Part shown: positions 1-9,206 of the stretch, piece by piece | Layout of the letters: every line of letters begins with the position of its first letter | Numbering within the stretch: the stretch's first letter is position 1 | DNA from: Myxococcales bacterium | GTDB lineage: Bacteria > Myxococcota_A > Bradymonadia > UBA7976 > UBA1532 | NCBI GenBank assembly: GCA_020633465.1 | Contig: JACKDN010000014.1 | Location: 1-64,000, forward strand | Direction of reading: 5' to 3' | Length of the DNA: 64,000 nucleotides | Made by a program: the position numbers and the translations under genes | Notes under the pieces: model-generated | Databases searched by the model: none | What the model saw: the letters and a program-made list of their open reading frames with translations, nothing else | What the model was told of the DNA's origin: nothing

Positions 1-2
1 AC

Positions 3-2471
3 GGGCGGCGGTCGATCGCGCACCTGAACCTGGCCGATCTGCTGATGGTCGACGGGGCCGACGAGGCGCGGCTGGAGGAGGCCGCCGGGCTGCTGGTGCG
101 CGCCCGCGAGCTGCGCGGCAACAAGCCGGGCATCGTGCAGCGGCAGGCCGAGCTGGCCGCGCGGCGCGGGCGCTTCGCCGAGGCCGAGCGCTTCTACCAG
201 AAGCTGCTGGCGCTGCAGCCGGCCGACGACGCCCTGGCGCTGAGCGTGGGCGACTTCTACCGCGCCTACGGCAAGGACGACGAGGCCCTGCGCTGGTACC
301 GGCGGGTGGAGGATCCCGACGGGCTTCTGAAGGACGCCGCGCGCCGCATCCGCGCCATCGAGGTGGAGCGGGCGGCGAAGCGCTACGGCTGGACGCGGCC
401 CACCGACGAGGTGCCCGCGCAGGCGCGCGCGCTGGCCGAGCGTGCCGCGGCGATGGTGCGGCAGGGCGAGCTGGCGTCGGCCGAGGCGGTGCTGCAGCAG
501 GCGGTCGACCAGGCGCCGGGCTTCGCCGCGGCCCACGCCGATCTGGGCGAGGTGCACGCCCGGCTGGACCGCCCGGCCGACGCCGAGCGCGACCTGCTGC
601 GGGCCCTGGCCTACGAGGGCGCGAACCCCGACCACGTGCTGCGGCTGGCCCGGCTGTACGCGACGACGAAGCGGGCGGGCGAGGCGGCCTGGTTCTACGC
701 GCGCGTGCTGCAGCTTCGGCCGGACTGGACCGACGTGCGGCTCGACCTGGCCAAGGCCTACCGCGCCGCCGGCGATCTGCCGCGGGCGCTGCACCAGGTC
801 GACCGCTACCTGGCCGAGCAGCCGCCCGGCGCCGCGCCGGCCGACGCGCTGGCGATGCAGCGGACGCTGCGCGAGGCCCTGCCCGAGCTGCCGACGCCGC
901 CCGCCGCCGAGGACGACGACGTGCTGCCGCGCGCGCTGGCCCGGGCGCGGGCGCACATGGCGCAGGGCGAGCCGGACGCGGCGATGGCCGAGCTGCGGGG
1001 CCTGCCCGACGCGCTCCGCGGCGTGGCGGTGCTGAACCTCGAGGGGCGCATCCTGCAGGCGGCCGGGCGGCTGGACGAGGCCGCCGAGGCCTTCGCGCGC
1101 TCGCTGAACGCCGATCGGAACCAGCCGGCGATCGTCGAGCAGCTCGGCCGGCTGGAGTGGGATCGCGGGCGGGTGGACGAGGCGCGGACGCTGCTGCTGC
1201 GCGCCGAGGCCGCCGGCGTGCGCACGGCCAGCGTGCGGCTGGCGCGCATCGACGCCCGGCCGTCGGGTGGGCGCGGGCCGCGGTGGTGGCGGGACGCGCG
1301 GCAGTGGAGCGCGCTGAACGCGGCGCGCGACCGCCTGACCAGCTACCTGGCCGACGCCGACGCCGACCGGCTGCGGCCCGAGGCCGAGGCGCTGCTGGCC
1401 GACGTCGAGGCGCGGGTGCAGGCGGTCTACCTGGCCGCGGGGCTGGGGCTCGCGTCGGTGCTGGTGCTGGTCGCGGGGCTGCTGCGGCGGCGCTTCGGCG
1501 GCACCGATCTGGGCGGGCTGGTGCGCCGGCACCCCGAGGCCGGGCCCGAGGTGCAGCAGATCCTGTCGGCCATCCGCCACGAGGTGCTGAAGCACAACAC
1601 GATGGTGCTGACCGGGCTGGTGGACGCGCTGGACCAGGACGCGGACGACGCCGCGGACAAGGCGACCTGGGCGCGCGCCAGCCTGCTGGGTGATCCCCTG
1701 GGCGATCCGCGGGACGCGGCGGCGCGGCGGTTGAGCGACTACGCCGACCGGCTGCGGCGTATCGGGCGCGCGCACGGCGAGCGGCTGAACCTGGCGCGCA
1801 AGGACCCGGCGCTGTCGGCGCTGCTGCGCGGCTTCGGCGTGCTGCGGCGGGCCGCGCCGCTGATGGATCGGGCCGAGCGGCTGGGCCGGCGTGGGCGCGC
1901 GCGGCTGCTGCGCGCCCTGCGCCACGCGACGCGGCTGCTGAACGTCGAGGGCTACGAGGCGGTGCGGGCCCTGCTCGATCGGCTGCGCGTGCTGGACGTC
2001 GACGCCGATCTGCTGCGCGGTGTGTTCGAGCGGACGCGGCGCGAGCCCGCCTTCGCCGACGCCGCGGTGGCGCCGCTGCTGCTCGAGGACGCCGCCCCCC
2101 TGCCCTGCCGGCTGGTGATCCCGCGCCACGCCTTCGAGGACGTGCTGGCCAACCTGATGCGCAACGCGCTGCAGTCGACGCTGCGGCACGGCGAGATCGA
2201 GGGGCCGGCGCGCATCGGGCTGCGGGTGGAGAGCGAGATCGACGTGATCACCGGGCTGGCGCGCGCCGTGTTCCTGCTGCGCGACGCGTCGCCCCAGCGG
2301 CTGACGCCCGAGATGCTGCGCGGGCGCTACATCGAAGAGGGGCTGGGGCTGACCGCCGACCTGGTGTCGCGCTACGAGGGTACGCTGGACGTGCGCGAGG
2401 CCGAGGCGCCGTGGACGAAGGCGGTGGTGCTGAAGCTGCCGCGCGCGGACGAGGACGACGAGGAGGCGTGA
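3..2471 (+). CDS. TPR-repeat membrane protein with histidine-kinase-type ATPase domain (5' partial)
   Basis: The reading frame is open at the window edge (first in-frame codon at 3, first ATG at 45), so the N-terminus is missing. Numbering from the ATG at 45, residues about 10-400 are helical TPR-type units rich in Ala/Leu/Arg. A membrane helix follows at about 460-482 (AAGLGLASVLVLVAGLL). A possible phospho-acceptor helix, IRHEVLKHN, lies near 509-517. A GHKL-type ATPase region at about 690-805 shows an N-box-like NLMRNAL and a GLGL glycine motif; the usual DxG box is not obvious (LLRDASPQ stands there). The next gene, a receiver-like protein, begins on the last base of this stop codon (TGATG), so the two should be co-translated. 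The inferred role is an unusual sensor histidine kinase with a TPR input. Kinase activity is not proven because canonical H and G1 boxes are weak. Confidence 0.75.
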   Translation, partial: GRRSIAHLNLADLLMVDGADEARLEEAAGLLVRARELRGNKPGIVQRQAELAARRGRFAEAERFYQKLLALQPADDALALSVGDFYRAYGKDDEALRWYRRVEDPDGLLKDAARRIRAIEVERAAKRYGWTRPTDEVPAQARALAERAAAMVRQGELASAEAVLQQAVDQAPGFAAAHADLGEVHARLDRPADAERDLLRALAYEGANPDHVLRLARLYATTKRAGEAAWFYARVLQLRPDWTDVRLDLAKAYRAAGDLPRALHQVDRYLAEQPPGAAPADALAMQRTLREALPELPTPPAAEDDDVLPRALARARAHMAQGEPDAAMAELRGLPDALRGVAVLNLEGRILQAAGRLDEAAEAFARSLNADRNQPAIVEQLGRLEWDRGRVDEARTLLLRAEAAGVRTASVRLARIDARPSGGRGPRWWRDARQWSALNAARDRLTSYLADADADRLRPEAEALLADVEARVQAVYLAAGLGLASVLVLVAGLLRRRFGGTDLGGLVRRHPEAGPEVQQILSAIRHEVLKHNTMVLTGLVDALDQDADDAADKATWARASLLGDPLGDPRDAAARRLSDYADRLRRIGRAHGERLNLARKDPALSALLRGFGVLRRAAPLMDRAERLGRRGRARLLRALRHATRLLNVEGYEAVRALLDRLRVLDVDADLLRGVFERTRREPAFADAAVAPLLLEDAAPLPCRLVIPRHAFEDVLANLMRNALQSTLRHGEIEGPARIGLRVESEIDVITGLARAVFLLRDASPQRLTPEMLRGRYIEEGLGLTADLVSRYEGTLDVREAEAPWTKAVVLKLPRADEDDEEA

Positions 2472-2935
2472 TGGCCCTGGAGAACCTGACGGTGCTGATC
2501 GTCGAGGACGGCGACGAGTACCTCGAGAACCTGTCGCGCTTCGTGCCCGGGCCCACCTACCGCCAGGTGCGCAGCGGCGCGGCGGCGCTGAGCGCGCTGG
2601 CCGCCGGCGACGTCGACCTCGTGTACCTCGACATGCGCTTCGACCGCATCCCGCGCGGCGACCTGCTGGGCGACCACGCGGCGGCGACCCGCGAGCACAA
2701 CGGCGATCCGCTGCGCGGCTGGCGCTACCTCGAGAACAACCAGGGGCTGTTCGTGCTCAACGCGCTGCACGCGGCGGGCTACGGCGGGCTGCCGGTGATC
2801 CTGGCCTACGACTTCTCGCGCGAGGCGGCGCGGCTGAAGCACCTGCAGGCGCGCTATCCGCGGCTGTCGTGGGTGCCCGACGCGGTGACGCCCGAGGCGA
2901 TCCGCGAGCGGATGCTCGAAGTCACACAATCGTAG
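2471..2935 (+). CDS. Atypical response-regulator receiver protein
   Basis: The product is 154 aa. It opens like a CheY-type receiver: beta-1 with an acidic pair (VLIVEDG, Asp13) and a putative phospho-acceptor Asp54 in VYLDM. It then departs from the family. About 30 extra residues (roughly 58-90) follow the acceptor Asp. The conserved Thr/Ser after beta-4 is replaced in VILAYDFS, and the invariant Lys after beta-5 appears as Pro (SWVPDAV). There is no output domain. The ATG at 2471 overlaps the stop of the TPR/ATPase gene by one base, making it that gene's obvious partner. Phosphorylation may be weak or absent, so it could act as a protein-protein switch. The receiver fold is inferred from the N-terminal half. 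Confidence 0.7.
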   Translation: MALENLTVLIVEDGDEYLENLSRFVPGPTYRQVRSGAAALSALAAGDVDLVYLDMRFDRIPRGDLLGDHAAATREHNGDPLRGWRYLENNQGLFVLNALHAAGYGGLPVILAYDFSREAARLKHLQARYPRLSWVPDAVTPEAIRERMLEVTQS

Positions 2936-3051
2936 ATCCAATCCACGATTTCGATCGTAGGATGCACCCGTGGCCGGCGCTGGGCCCGCCCCGCGGGCGC
3001 CCGCGGCTGGCACACACGCTGCAAAACCCGAGGCCGACGCAGGAGGTCACC

Positions 3052-3462
3052 ATGCTTCGCCGCTCCGCTCGCGCCGTCCGCAGCGCCCACGCCGCCGCCG
3101 CCCCCGCCAGCACCCTGTTGTGGTTCACCCTGGCCGCGATGCTCGTCGCCCGCGTCGCGGCCGCCGAGACCTCGCCCGCCGACAGCGTCGCGCTGTCCTG
3201 GCTGCCCGATCGCGCCGCCCCCGGCGAGACCATCGAGCTGGCCGTCGAGGGGCCCGAGGTGCTCACCCTGCACGCCTGGCTGCCCGGCCTGGACGCCGCC
3301 CCCACCCGCCTGCGCTACGACGCCGAGACCGGCCTGCACCTGGGCGCCCTGCGCCTGCCCGACGACGCCCCCACCCGCGGCTGGTGCACCGTGCGCGTGC
3401 AGACCCCCGACGCGCGCGAGTGGAACTTCCGCCTGGCCCTCGCGCCCCCCGACCCCGCCTGA
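3052..3462 (+). CDS. Small secreted protein of unknown function
   Basis: The product is 136 aa. The start at 3052 is supported by a strong Shine-Dalgarno, aggaggtcacc, immediately upstream. An Arg-rich N-region is followed by a hydrophobic stretch (TLLWFTLAAMLVARVAAA) ending in an AxA-type signal-peptidase I site near residue 38. The mature part of about 98 aa is predicted beta-rich (alternating LHAWLPGL, LHLGALRL, WCTVRV segments) and resembles a small Ig-like or YtkA-like fold, but no family is clearly recognised. It is convergent with the response regulator on the other strand, with 7 bases between stops. The preceding 116 bases are noticeably AT-richer and contain the direct repeat ATCGTAG at 2929-2935 and 2954-2960, so a promoter there is plausible. 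Confidence 0.7.
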   Translation: MLRRSARAVRSAHAAAAPASTLLWFTLAAMLVARVAAAETSPADSVALSWLPDRAAPGETIELAVEGPEVLTLHAWLPGLDAAPTRLRYDAETGLHLGALRLPDDAPTRGWCTVRVQTPDAREWNFRLALAPPDPA

Positions 3463-3469
3463 CGGCCGC

Positions 3470-4153
3470 TCAGTCGAGCTCGAGGCGGTAGCCGACGCCG
3501 CGCACGGCGTGCAGCGCCCAGCCGGCGTCGGGGCCCCAGCCGAGCTTCTTCTTCAGGTTCGAGACGAAGTTGTCGACCGTCCGCGGATCGACGACCACGT
3601 CCTCGCCCCAGACGGCGTCGAGGATGGTGTCCCGCGACAAGGCGACGCCGGCCTGCTCGACGAAGAACACCAGCAGGTCGAACTCGGTGCGGGTGAGGCC
3701 GACCTCGGCGCCGGCCGCGTCGTGCACCGTGCGCGCCTCGCGGTCGATGGCGACGCCGCCCAGGCGCAGGCCGGCGGGGGCGCGGCGGGCGCCGGCGCGG
3801 CGCAGCAGCGCGTCGACGCGGGCGAGCAGCTCGCGCAGGCGGTAGGGCTTGGCCAGGTAGTCGTCGGCGCCGCTCTCGAAGCCGCGCACCAGATCGTCCT
3901 CCAGCGTGCGCGCGGTGAGCATCAGCACCAGCGTCGCGTCGCCCGCCTCGCGGCGCGCGCGGCACAGGCTGTAGCCGTCGCCGTCGGGCAGCATCAGGTC
4001 GAGCACCACCAGGTCGAAGCCGCCCCCGGCCCAAGCGGCGCGGGCCGCCTCGACGGTGCCCACGGCCTCGACGTCGTGGCCCTCGTCCTCGAGGTTGTCC
4101 TGCAGCGCCAGGCGCAGGTTGGCGTCGTCCTCGACCACCAGGATGCGGCTCAT
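3470..4153 (-). CDS. OmpR/PhoB-family response regulator
   Basis: The product is 227 aa. The receiver domain (1-115) has acidic pocket ED at 8-9, phospho-acceptor Asp52 (VVLDLMLPDGDG), Thr80 and Lys102 (AKPYR), so all catalytic positions are intact. The C-terminal winged-helix domain (about 130-225) has the typical LTRTEFDLL, SRDTILDAVWG and VDNFVSNLKKKLG elements and ends with GVGYRLE. The start at 4153 was chosen because MSRILVVEDD is the canonical receiver start and because it overlaps the upstream kinase gene's stop by four bases (ATGA). It should be a DNA-binding transcription factor phosphorylated by the adjacent sensor kinase. Its targets are unknown; the VWA gene just upstream in the same direction is a candidate for the regulon. 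Confidence 0.93.
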   Translation of the reverse strand: MSRILVVEDDANLRLALQDNLEDEGHDVEAVGTVEAARAAWAGGGFDLVVLDLMLPDGDGYSLCRARREAGDATLVLMLTARTLEDDLVRGFESGADDYLAKPYRLRELLARVDALLRRAGARRAPAGLRLGGVAIDREARTVHDAAGAEVGLTRTEFDLLVFFVEQAGVALSRDTILDAVWGEDVVVDPRTVDNFVSNLKKKLGWGPDAGWALHAVRGVGYRLELD

Positions 4154-5960
4154 GCGGTCCTCCCGAAGCGCAGCGTGAACAGCGAGCCCTCGGGCCCGGT
4201 GCGGGTCAGCTCGATGCGGCCGCCGTGCAGGGCCATGATGCGCCGGCACAGCGCCAGGCCCAGGCCGCTGCCGCGCGCGTCGCGCCCCGGCACCCGATAG
4301 AACGCGGTGAAGACGTGCCGGCGGGCGTCGGGCGGCACGCCCAGCCCGTTGTCGGCGACGGTGACCGTGAGGGGCTCGGCGGCGGTCACCGCGACGTGGA
4401 TCGCGATGGGATCGCGGGCGTTGTAGCGCGCGGCGTTGCGGGCCAGGTTCTGGAACAGCAGGGTCAACAGCTCGGGATCGCCCTCGAGGTGGACGCCCTC
4501 GGCGCCCTCGACGCGCCAGTCCACCGGGCGCTCGGCCGCCGCCTCGGCGTGGGCGCGCGCGGCCTCGAGCAGCTCGGCCAGCGCCACCCGCTCGCGGCGG
4601 GCCACCCAGCGGCCCTTGTCGATGCGGTTGAACGACAGGATGTTCTCGACCATCAGCCCGAGCGCGTCGGTCGCCTGCACGATGCGCGTCGGGTAGTCGC
4701 GGGCCCGCGGCAGGTCGGCCAATCGGCGCTCGAGCGTCTCGGCCATCACGCGGATGGACGCCAGCGGCGTGCGCAGCTCGTGGCTCACCGTCGAGACGAA
4801 GTCGCTCTTCAGCTCGAGGAAGCGCTGGCGCCGGGCCTGCGCGCCCAGCGCGACGCCGGCCAGCAGCAGCGCGAAGGCCGCGCAGGTGGCGTTGAGGGCC
4901 GTCTTGGCGCGCCAGGCGCGGGCGGCCTGGGCGCGGGCGGCCGCGAAGGTGGGCGAGCGGACGCGCAGGGGGACGCCGCGCACGGCGGCGCGCTCGAAGG
5001 GCGCCGCCTCGACGGTGTCGTCGGGGCCAGCAGGCCGCGGCCGCGCATCTCGGCGGTCAGCTCGGCCAGCAGCGCGGGCAGCGCCACGGCGACGCCGGCG
5101 CGCGCCTCGCCCTCCTGCGGCGCGACGTACCAGGCGCCGCCCGCGACGAGGCTGGGCGCGTCGACGTCGGCGAAGGGCAGCCCCGCGGCGGGGGCGGCGG
5201 CCGCGCGGGCCTCGAAGGCGTCGGTGGGCGCGCCGGCGACCACCGACTGGGCCACCACGCGGCGCGCGAGGAAGTCGAAGTCGGCCGCGGTGAAGGCGTC
5301 GCGCCGGGCGAGCAGCGCGCGCTGCAGACCGTCGAGGTGCGTGCCCTGGCGATCGGTCAGGCCGTCGTGCAGCAGGGCGCGCATCAGCCCCGGATCGGGC
5401 CGGCCGTCGGCGAGGAAGCGGTCGAGCACGCCGAGCGTGAGCGGCAAGTCGAAGGCGGCGTCCAAGCGGAAGCGCGCCCGATGCGCGAGGAGCCCGCGCA
5501 TGGCACGCTCGACGGCGGCGTCGTCGCCCGCGACCAGCGCCGCGACGATCTCGGCGGCCAGGCCCGCCCGCTCGGCGCGCGGATCCTCGCCGGACCGGCC
5601 CTCACCGGCGCGCGCGGCCCGGAAGACGGCCTCGGCCGGCGTGGCGTCGCCCGGCGCGTACGCCCACCGGCGCGGCAGGGCCTGCGCGCCCTCACGCCAC
5701 AGGTACAGCCCGTCGTCGCCCACCAACGGATCGGCCAGCGCCGCCGCGCGATCACCGGCCGACGCCTCGAGCCGGCCGGCCAGCGTACCGGCCAACGACG
5801 TCAGCGCGTACTGCTCGAGCAGCAGGCGGCGGGCCTCGACCGCCGCCTCGGCGTCGGCGCGCTCGCGCCCGAAGATGCGCTGCAGGCTCCACAGCCCGAC
5901 GCCCAGCGCCGCCAGGGCCAGCCCCAGCGCGACGACGGTGGGCAGCAGGCGGGCGCGCAC
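4150..5960 (-). CDS. Membrane sensor histidine kinase (apparent frameshift)
   Basis: The gene starts at a GTG at 5960 and is read in two frames. The N-terminal part (from 5960) has a TM helix (LLPTVVALGLALAALGVGL) and a large extracytoplasmic region. The C-terminal part (to 4150) has a second TM near GV/LGAQ, a HisKA box (STVSHELRTPL), N-box (NLARNAARYN), G1 (DNGLGVPPD) and G2 (GSGLGLAL). The frames meet in the run of four G at 5023-5026 (C on the coding strand). Adding one base makes the protein continuous through LLAPDDTVEAAPFERAAV. I read this as a one-base consensus error or a recent mutation. The last codons overlap the response regulator start by four bases, so the pair is a classical two-component system. 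The ligand is unknown. Confidence 0.85.
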
Positions 5961-5966
5961 CCGACC

Positions 5967-7528
5967 TCAGCGCCGCACGACGGGGACGTGGTCGAAGCTC
6001 ATGCTCGACAGCGGGGCCTCGGCCGCGAAGCGATCGCCGCGCCGATCCAGCGTCCGGGCGCGCTCGGTGGCCGCGCGCAGCGCGACGACGTCGGCCCGGT
6101 CGCGCCAGCCGGGGGGCAACCCGTCGAGCAGCCCCACCAGCAGGTCGTAGTCGAGGGCGCGCGCCCAGTAGGCGCCCCGCAGCTTCTCGGCGAGGCCGGC
6201 GGCGGCCAGGGCCAGGCGGCCGGACGCCGAGGGCGCGTCCGCCACCGCCGACCGCGGCACGGGCGCGCTCACGACCTCGAGATCGCCCCCGTCCGCCGGG
6301 GTGAAGCGGGCCTCGACGGTGGCCAGCGTGGGCGCGTCACCGGGCGCGAGCTTGATCTCGTAGAGCGCGGTGACCGAGGCCGCGGCGCCCAGGGTGGCGC
6401 CGGGGGGCTGCCCGGGGGCGGCGCCCGCGTGCCGGCCCTCGTAGCCGAGCAGCCGATAGCGGGTGACCGCGGCGGTCTCGAAGGCCACGCGGATCCGCAC
6501 GTCGCGGGCGGCCACCGCCAGATCCTCGCCGGCCACCTCGAGCAGCGCCACGCCCGCCGCGTCGGCGTCGGCGGCGAAGCGGTAGCGGCCGCCCGCGCGG
6601 CGGGTCAGGTCCTCGAGCAGCGCGTCGTCGTACGGGCGGTGCCCCACACCGACCGTGGTGACGCCGACGCCGGCGTGGCGGGCGACCACGGCGACGAAGG
6701 CGTCGCGGCGGGCGCGGCCCGCGGGCCCGGCGGCGCCGTCGGCGCAGTAGACCACGTGACCGACGCCGCCGGGTGGGCGGGCCTCGACGGCCAGCGCCAG
6801 GCCGCGCTCGAGGGCGCGGGGATCGCCGATGGGGGCGCGCGGCGCGGCCTCGGCGAGGGCCGCGCGGACGGCCGCCGCGTCGGGCGGCGCCGGGGCGTGG
6901 ACCACCGGCCGCGGCCGTCGACGACCGCGACGCGGTCGGTGGGCGCGAGGGCCTCGACCAGCGCGCCCACGGCCGACGGGAGCAGCGGGCTGGGCGCCGC
7001 GAGGTCGACGACGACGACGACGAGCGCGGGCGTGCGCCGGACGGCGGCGCGGGCGCGCAGGGCCACCCGCAGGACGTGGTAGCCGCGGCGGTGGGGTGAC
7101 GGGAAGACCTCGGCGTGCAGGGCCAGATCGGCGTCGGCCGGCGGCGGCGGATCGCCGTAGTCGAAGGCGTTGAGGAAGGCCTCGACGCGCACGGCGCCGG
7201 GATCGGGCAGGCGCCCGTCGGCCAGGGCCGCGCGGGCGTGATCGTAGGCGGCCGTGTCGACGTCCGCGGCGAAGCGCGAGACGGCGTCCTCGGCGGTGTC
7301 GATGGTCGGGTTCACGCCGTAGTGGGTGACGAAGGCGGCGGGTACCGGATCGGCGGCGACCACGGTGATGCCCTCGAAGGGCATCTGCGGGGTGGCCTCG
7401 GCCTTCTCGCTGGGCGCCGGGCGCTGCATCGCGCCGCCGCACGCGGCGAGCGTCGCGATCAGCGCGCCGAGCCCCAGCCAGCGGATCGGCGCGCCGCGCC
7501 CCCTGCTCGTCCGTCGCTCCGCGCCCAT
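5967..7528 (-). CDS. YfbK-like von Willebrand factor A lipoprotein (apparent frameshift)
   Basis: The start at 7528 gives a signal peptide with lipobox LAACG, so the protein is probably a periplasm-facing lipoprotein. The N-terminal domain matches the YfbK family: the FAADVDTAAYDHARAALADG stretch and a VRVEAFLNAFDYGDPPPP-like segment follow. A VWA domain comes next; its metal-ion site is degenerate because the usual DxSxS is replaced (VVVVDLAAPSP). The C-terminal DUF3520-like part is read in a different frame (from about 6905 downwards, VVHAPAPPDAAAV). One missing base within about 6904-6915 joins the frames. Family members are about 500-600 aa, consistent with the joined length of about 520. 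It lies 6 bases upstream of the sensor kinase gene in the same direction, so they may be co-transcribed. Its function is unknown; VWA domains mediate protein binding. Confidence 0.82.
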
Positions 7529-7635
7529 GTCGACCTCCCGTTCGCTGCCCCCCGATTCTGCCGCCGCGGCGCGGCCCTCGGGTCACGGGCCGCTGGCGAC
7601 TCGGTCACGGAATGGTCATGACGACGCGGCGCGGC

Positions 7636-8232
7636 TCACTGCAAGGCCCGGTAGGGCTTGGGGAACATGACCCAGCGGCCGTTGACGTGCACGAGGCCGT
7701 CGAAGGCCAGGCCCGTCGTCTCGCCGGGGCGCACGAACTTGAAGCGGTAGAAGGTGACGTCGGGCTTCAGCTTGTCGGCGATCTGGCGGTAGCCGCCGGG
7801 GAACTCGCCCGCGTCGCCCTCGCCGGCCGCGATCTGCGCGCCGGTGGCCGACCAGACGAGCAGCGCCGACTGGCCCTCCTTCGGGCGGACGTGCATCGCG
7901 CCCGCGTCCCAGGCCGGCGCGTAGGTGGCGCGGGCCTGCTCGGCCGCGTCGCCGACGAACACCGCGGCGTAGTCCTCGGCCTTCGGGCGCAGGGCCGCCG
8001 ACAGGGCCACCGTGTCCGCCTCGGGCACCAGGAAGGACTTGAGCAGCGCGAGGGCGCCCTCGCGGGTGCCGGGGAAGTCGACCTTCACCGGCGGCTTGGG
8101 CGGCGCCGGCGGCACGGCGGGCGCCGCGGGCGGCGCGTCCGCGGCCGAGGCCTTCTCGCCGTCGTCGTCCTTCTTGCCGCCGCAGGCCGCCACGCAGGTG
8201 AGCGCCGCCGCGACCAGCCAGAGCCTGTTCAT
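7636..8232 (-). CDS. Lipoprotein of unknown function
   Basis: The product is 198 aa. The start at 8232 is preceded by GGGAGG at a suitable distance. The signal peptide ends in a lipobox (CVAACGG), so the mature protein would be lipid-anchored at Cys17. A Lys/Asp/Glu patch and a Pro/Ala-rich linker (about 20-48) separate the anchor from a globular domain (TREGALALLKSFL to VMFPKPYRAL) of about 145 residues. The globular part resembles the NTF2-like or DUF4878-like lipoprotein domains common in this group, with a terminal NGRWVMFPKPY strand, but I cannot name a family. A 103-base gap with no ORF separates it from the VWA gene start at 7528. Confidence 0.75.
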   Translation of the reverse strand: MNRLWLVAAALTCVAACGGKKDDDGEKASAADAPPAAPAVPPAPPKPPVKVDFPGTREGALALLKSFLVPEADTVALSAALRPKAEDYAAVFVGDAAEQARATYAPAWDAGAMHVRPKEGQSALLVWSATGAQIAAGEGDAGEFPGGYRQIADKLKPDVTFYRFKFVRPGETTGLAFDGLVHVNGRWVMFPKPYRALQ

Positions 8233-8309
8233 CCACGCCTCCCGGTTGGTCTGGGTGGGGGTATCAGCGCGGGCTCGACACGTCAACGGCGGTGCGGTTG
8301 ACTGCGCGC

Positions 8310-9176
8310 ATGCGCGTCACCCACCACCGAGTCGGCGACCTGCGCCTGGCGGTCCGGACCGCGGGCGAGGGCCCCCTCGCCCTGCTGTTGCACGGCTTCC
8401 CGGACACCGCCGCGTCCTTGGACGCGTTGGGCGACCGCCTGGTCGCGCGGGGGTGGCGCGTGGCCGCGCCTTCGCTGCGCGGCTATCCGCCGAGCGAGGT
8501 TCCGCGATCGCCCGTGCGGCTGGCCGACCTGGTGGCGGACGCGGTGGGGGTGCTGGACGCGCTGGGGGGCGACGGGCCGCCGTGGATCATCGGGCACGAC
8601 TGGGGCGCCGTCGTCGCGTACGCGACCGCGCTGGCCCACCCGACGCGGCTGGCCGGCGTCGTCGGCCTCAGCGTCCCGCCGCTGCCGATGCTGCTGGGCA
8701 ACCTGCCGCGGCACCCGCTGCAGGTGATCACCAGCCGCTACATGCTGGCGTTCAACGCGCCGGGCGCCGCGCGGCGGGCGCGGCGCCGCGATCTGCGCGT
8801 CGTCGACCGGCTGTGGGCCCGCTGGACGCCGCGGGGCGCGCCGGACGCCGAGGCGCTGCGACGGGCGCGCGAGGCGCTGGGCACGCCGGGCGCCTTCGAG
8901 GCCGCGGTCGGCTACTACCGGATGCTGCGCCAGCCCGCCTTCTACCGCCACCTGATGCGGCCGCTGGCCATCCCCGCCCTGGTGCTGGCCGGTAGCCTCG
9001 ACCCGTGCATCGAGGCCGGCCTGTACGCGCCGCACCCGGCGTCCTTCGCCGCGCCCTTCCGCGTCGAGATGGTGCCCGGCGCCGGCCACTTCCTGCCCCT
9101 CGAGGCGCCGGACACGGTCGCCGATCGCTTCCTGGCCTTCGTGAAGCGCTTGAACCGGAAGGCCCCCGGCGAGTAA
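8310..9176 (+). CDS. Alpha/beta hydrolase, epoxide hydrolase/haloalkane dehalogenase type
   Basis: The product is 288 aa from the ATG at 8310 (a GTG at 8292 would add six residues). It has the oxyanion motif HGFPDT and the nucleophile elbow GHDWGA with Asp97 in place of Ser. An Asp nucleophile is characteristic of epoxide hydrolases, haloacetate and haloalkane dehalogenases, so attack would give an alkyl-enzyme ester rather than a serine ester. The acid is probably the Asp in AGSLDPC and the base the His in GAGHFLPLE. A cap domain lies between (about 125-215). There is no signal peptide, so it is cytosolic. It is divergent from the lipoprotein at 8232 across a 77-base spacer. The substrate cannot be deduced. 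Confidence 0.88.
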   Translation: MRVTHHRVGDLRLAVRTAGEGPLALLLHGFPDTAASLDALGDRLVARGWRVAAPSLRGYPPSEVPRSPVRLADLVADAVGVLDALGGDGPPWIIGHDWGAVVAYATALAHPTRLAGVVGLSVPPLPMLLGNLPRHPLQVITSRYMLAFNAPGAARRARRRDLRVVDRLWARWTPRGAPDAEALRRAREALGTPGAFEAAVGYYRMLRQPAFYRHLMRPLAIPALVLAGSLDPCIEAGLYAPHPASFAAPFRVEMVPGAGHFLPLEAPDTVADRFLAFVKRLNRKAPGE

Positions 9177-9206
9177 GAGGCGCAGCCGAAACCTGGGGAG
9201 GACCTC

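Noticed and set aside
4150..7528. Programmed ribosomal frameshifting as an explanation for the broken kinase and VWA genes
   Set aside because: No slippery heptamer with downstream structure was seen; the breaks are in plain G/C runs and occur in many unrelated genes.
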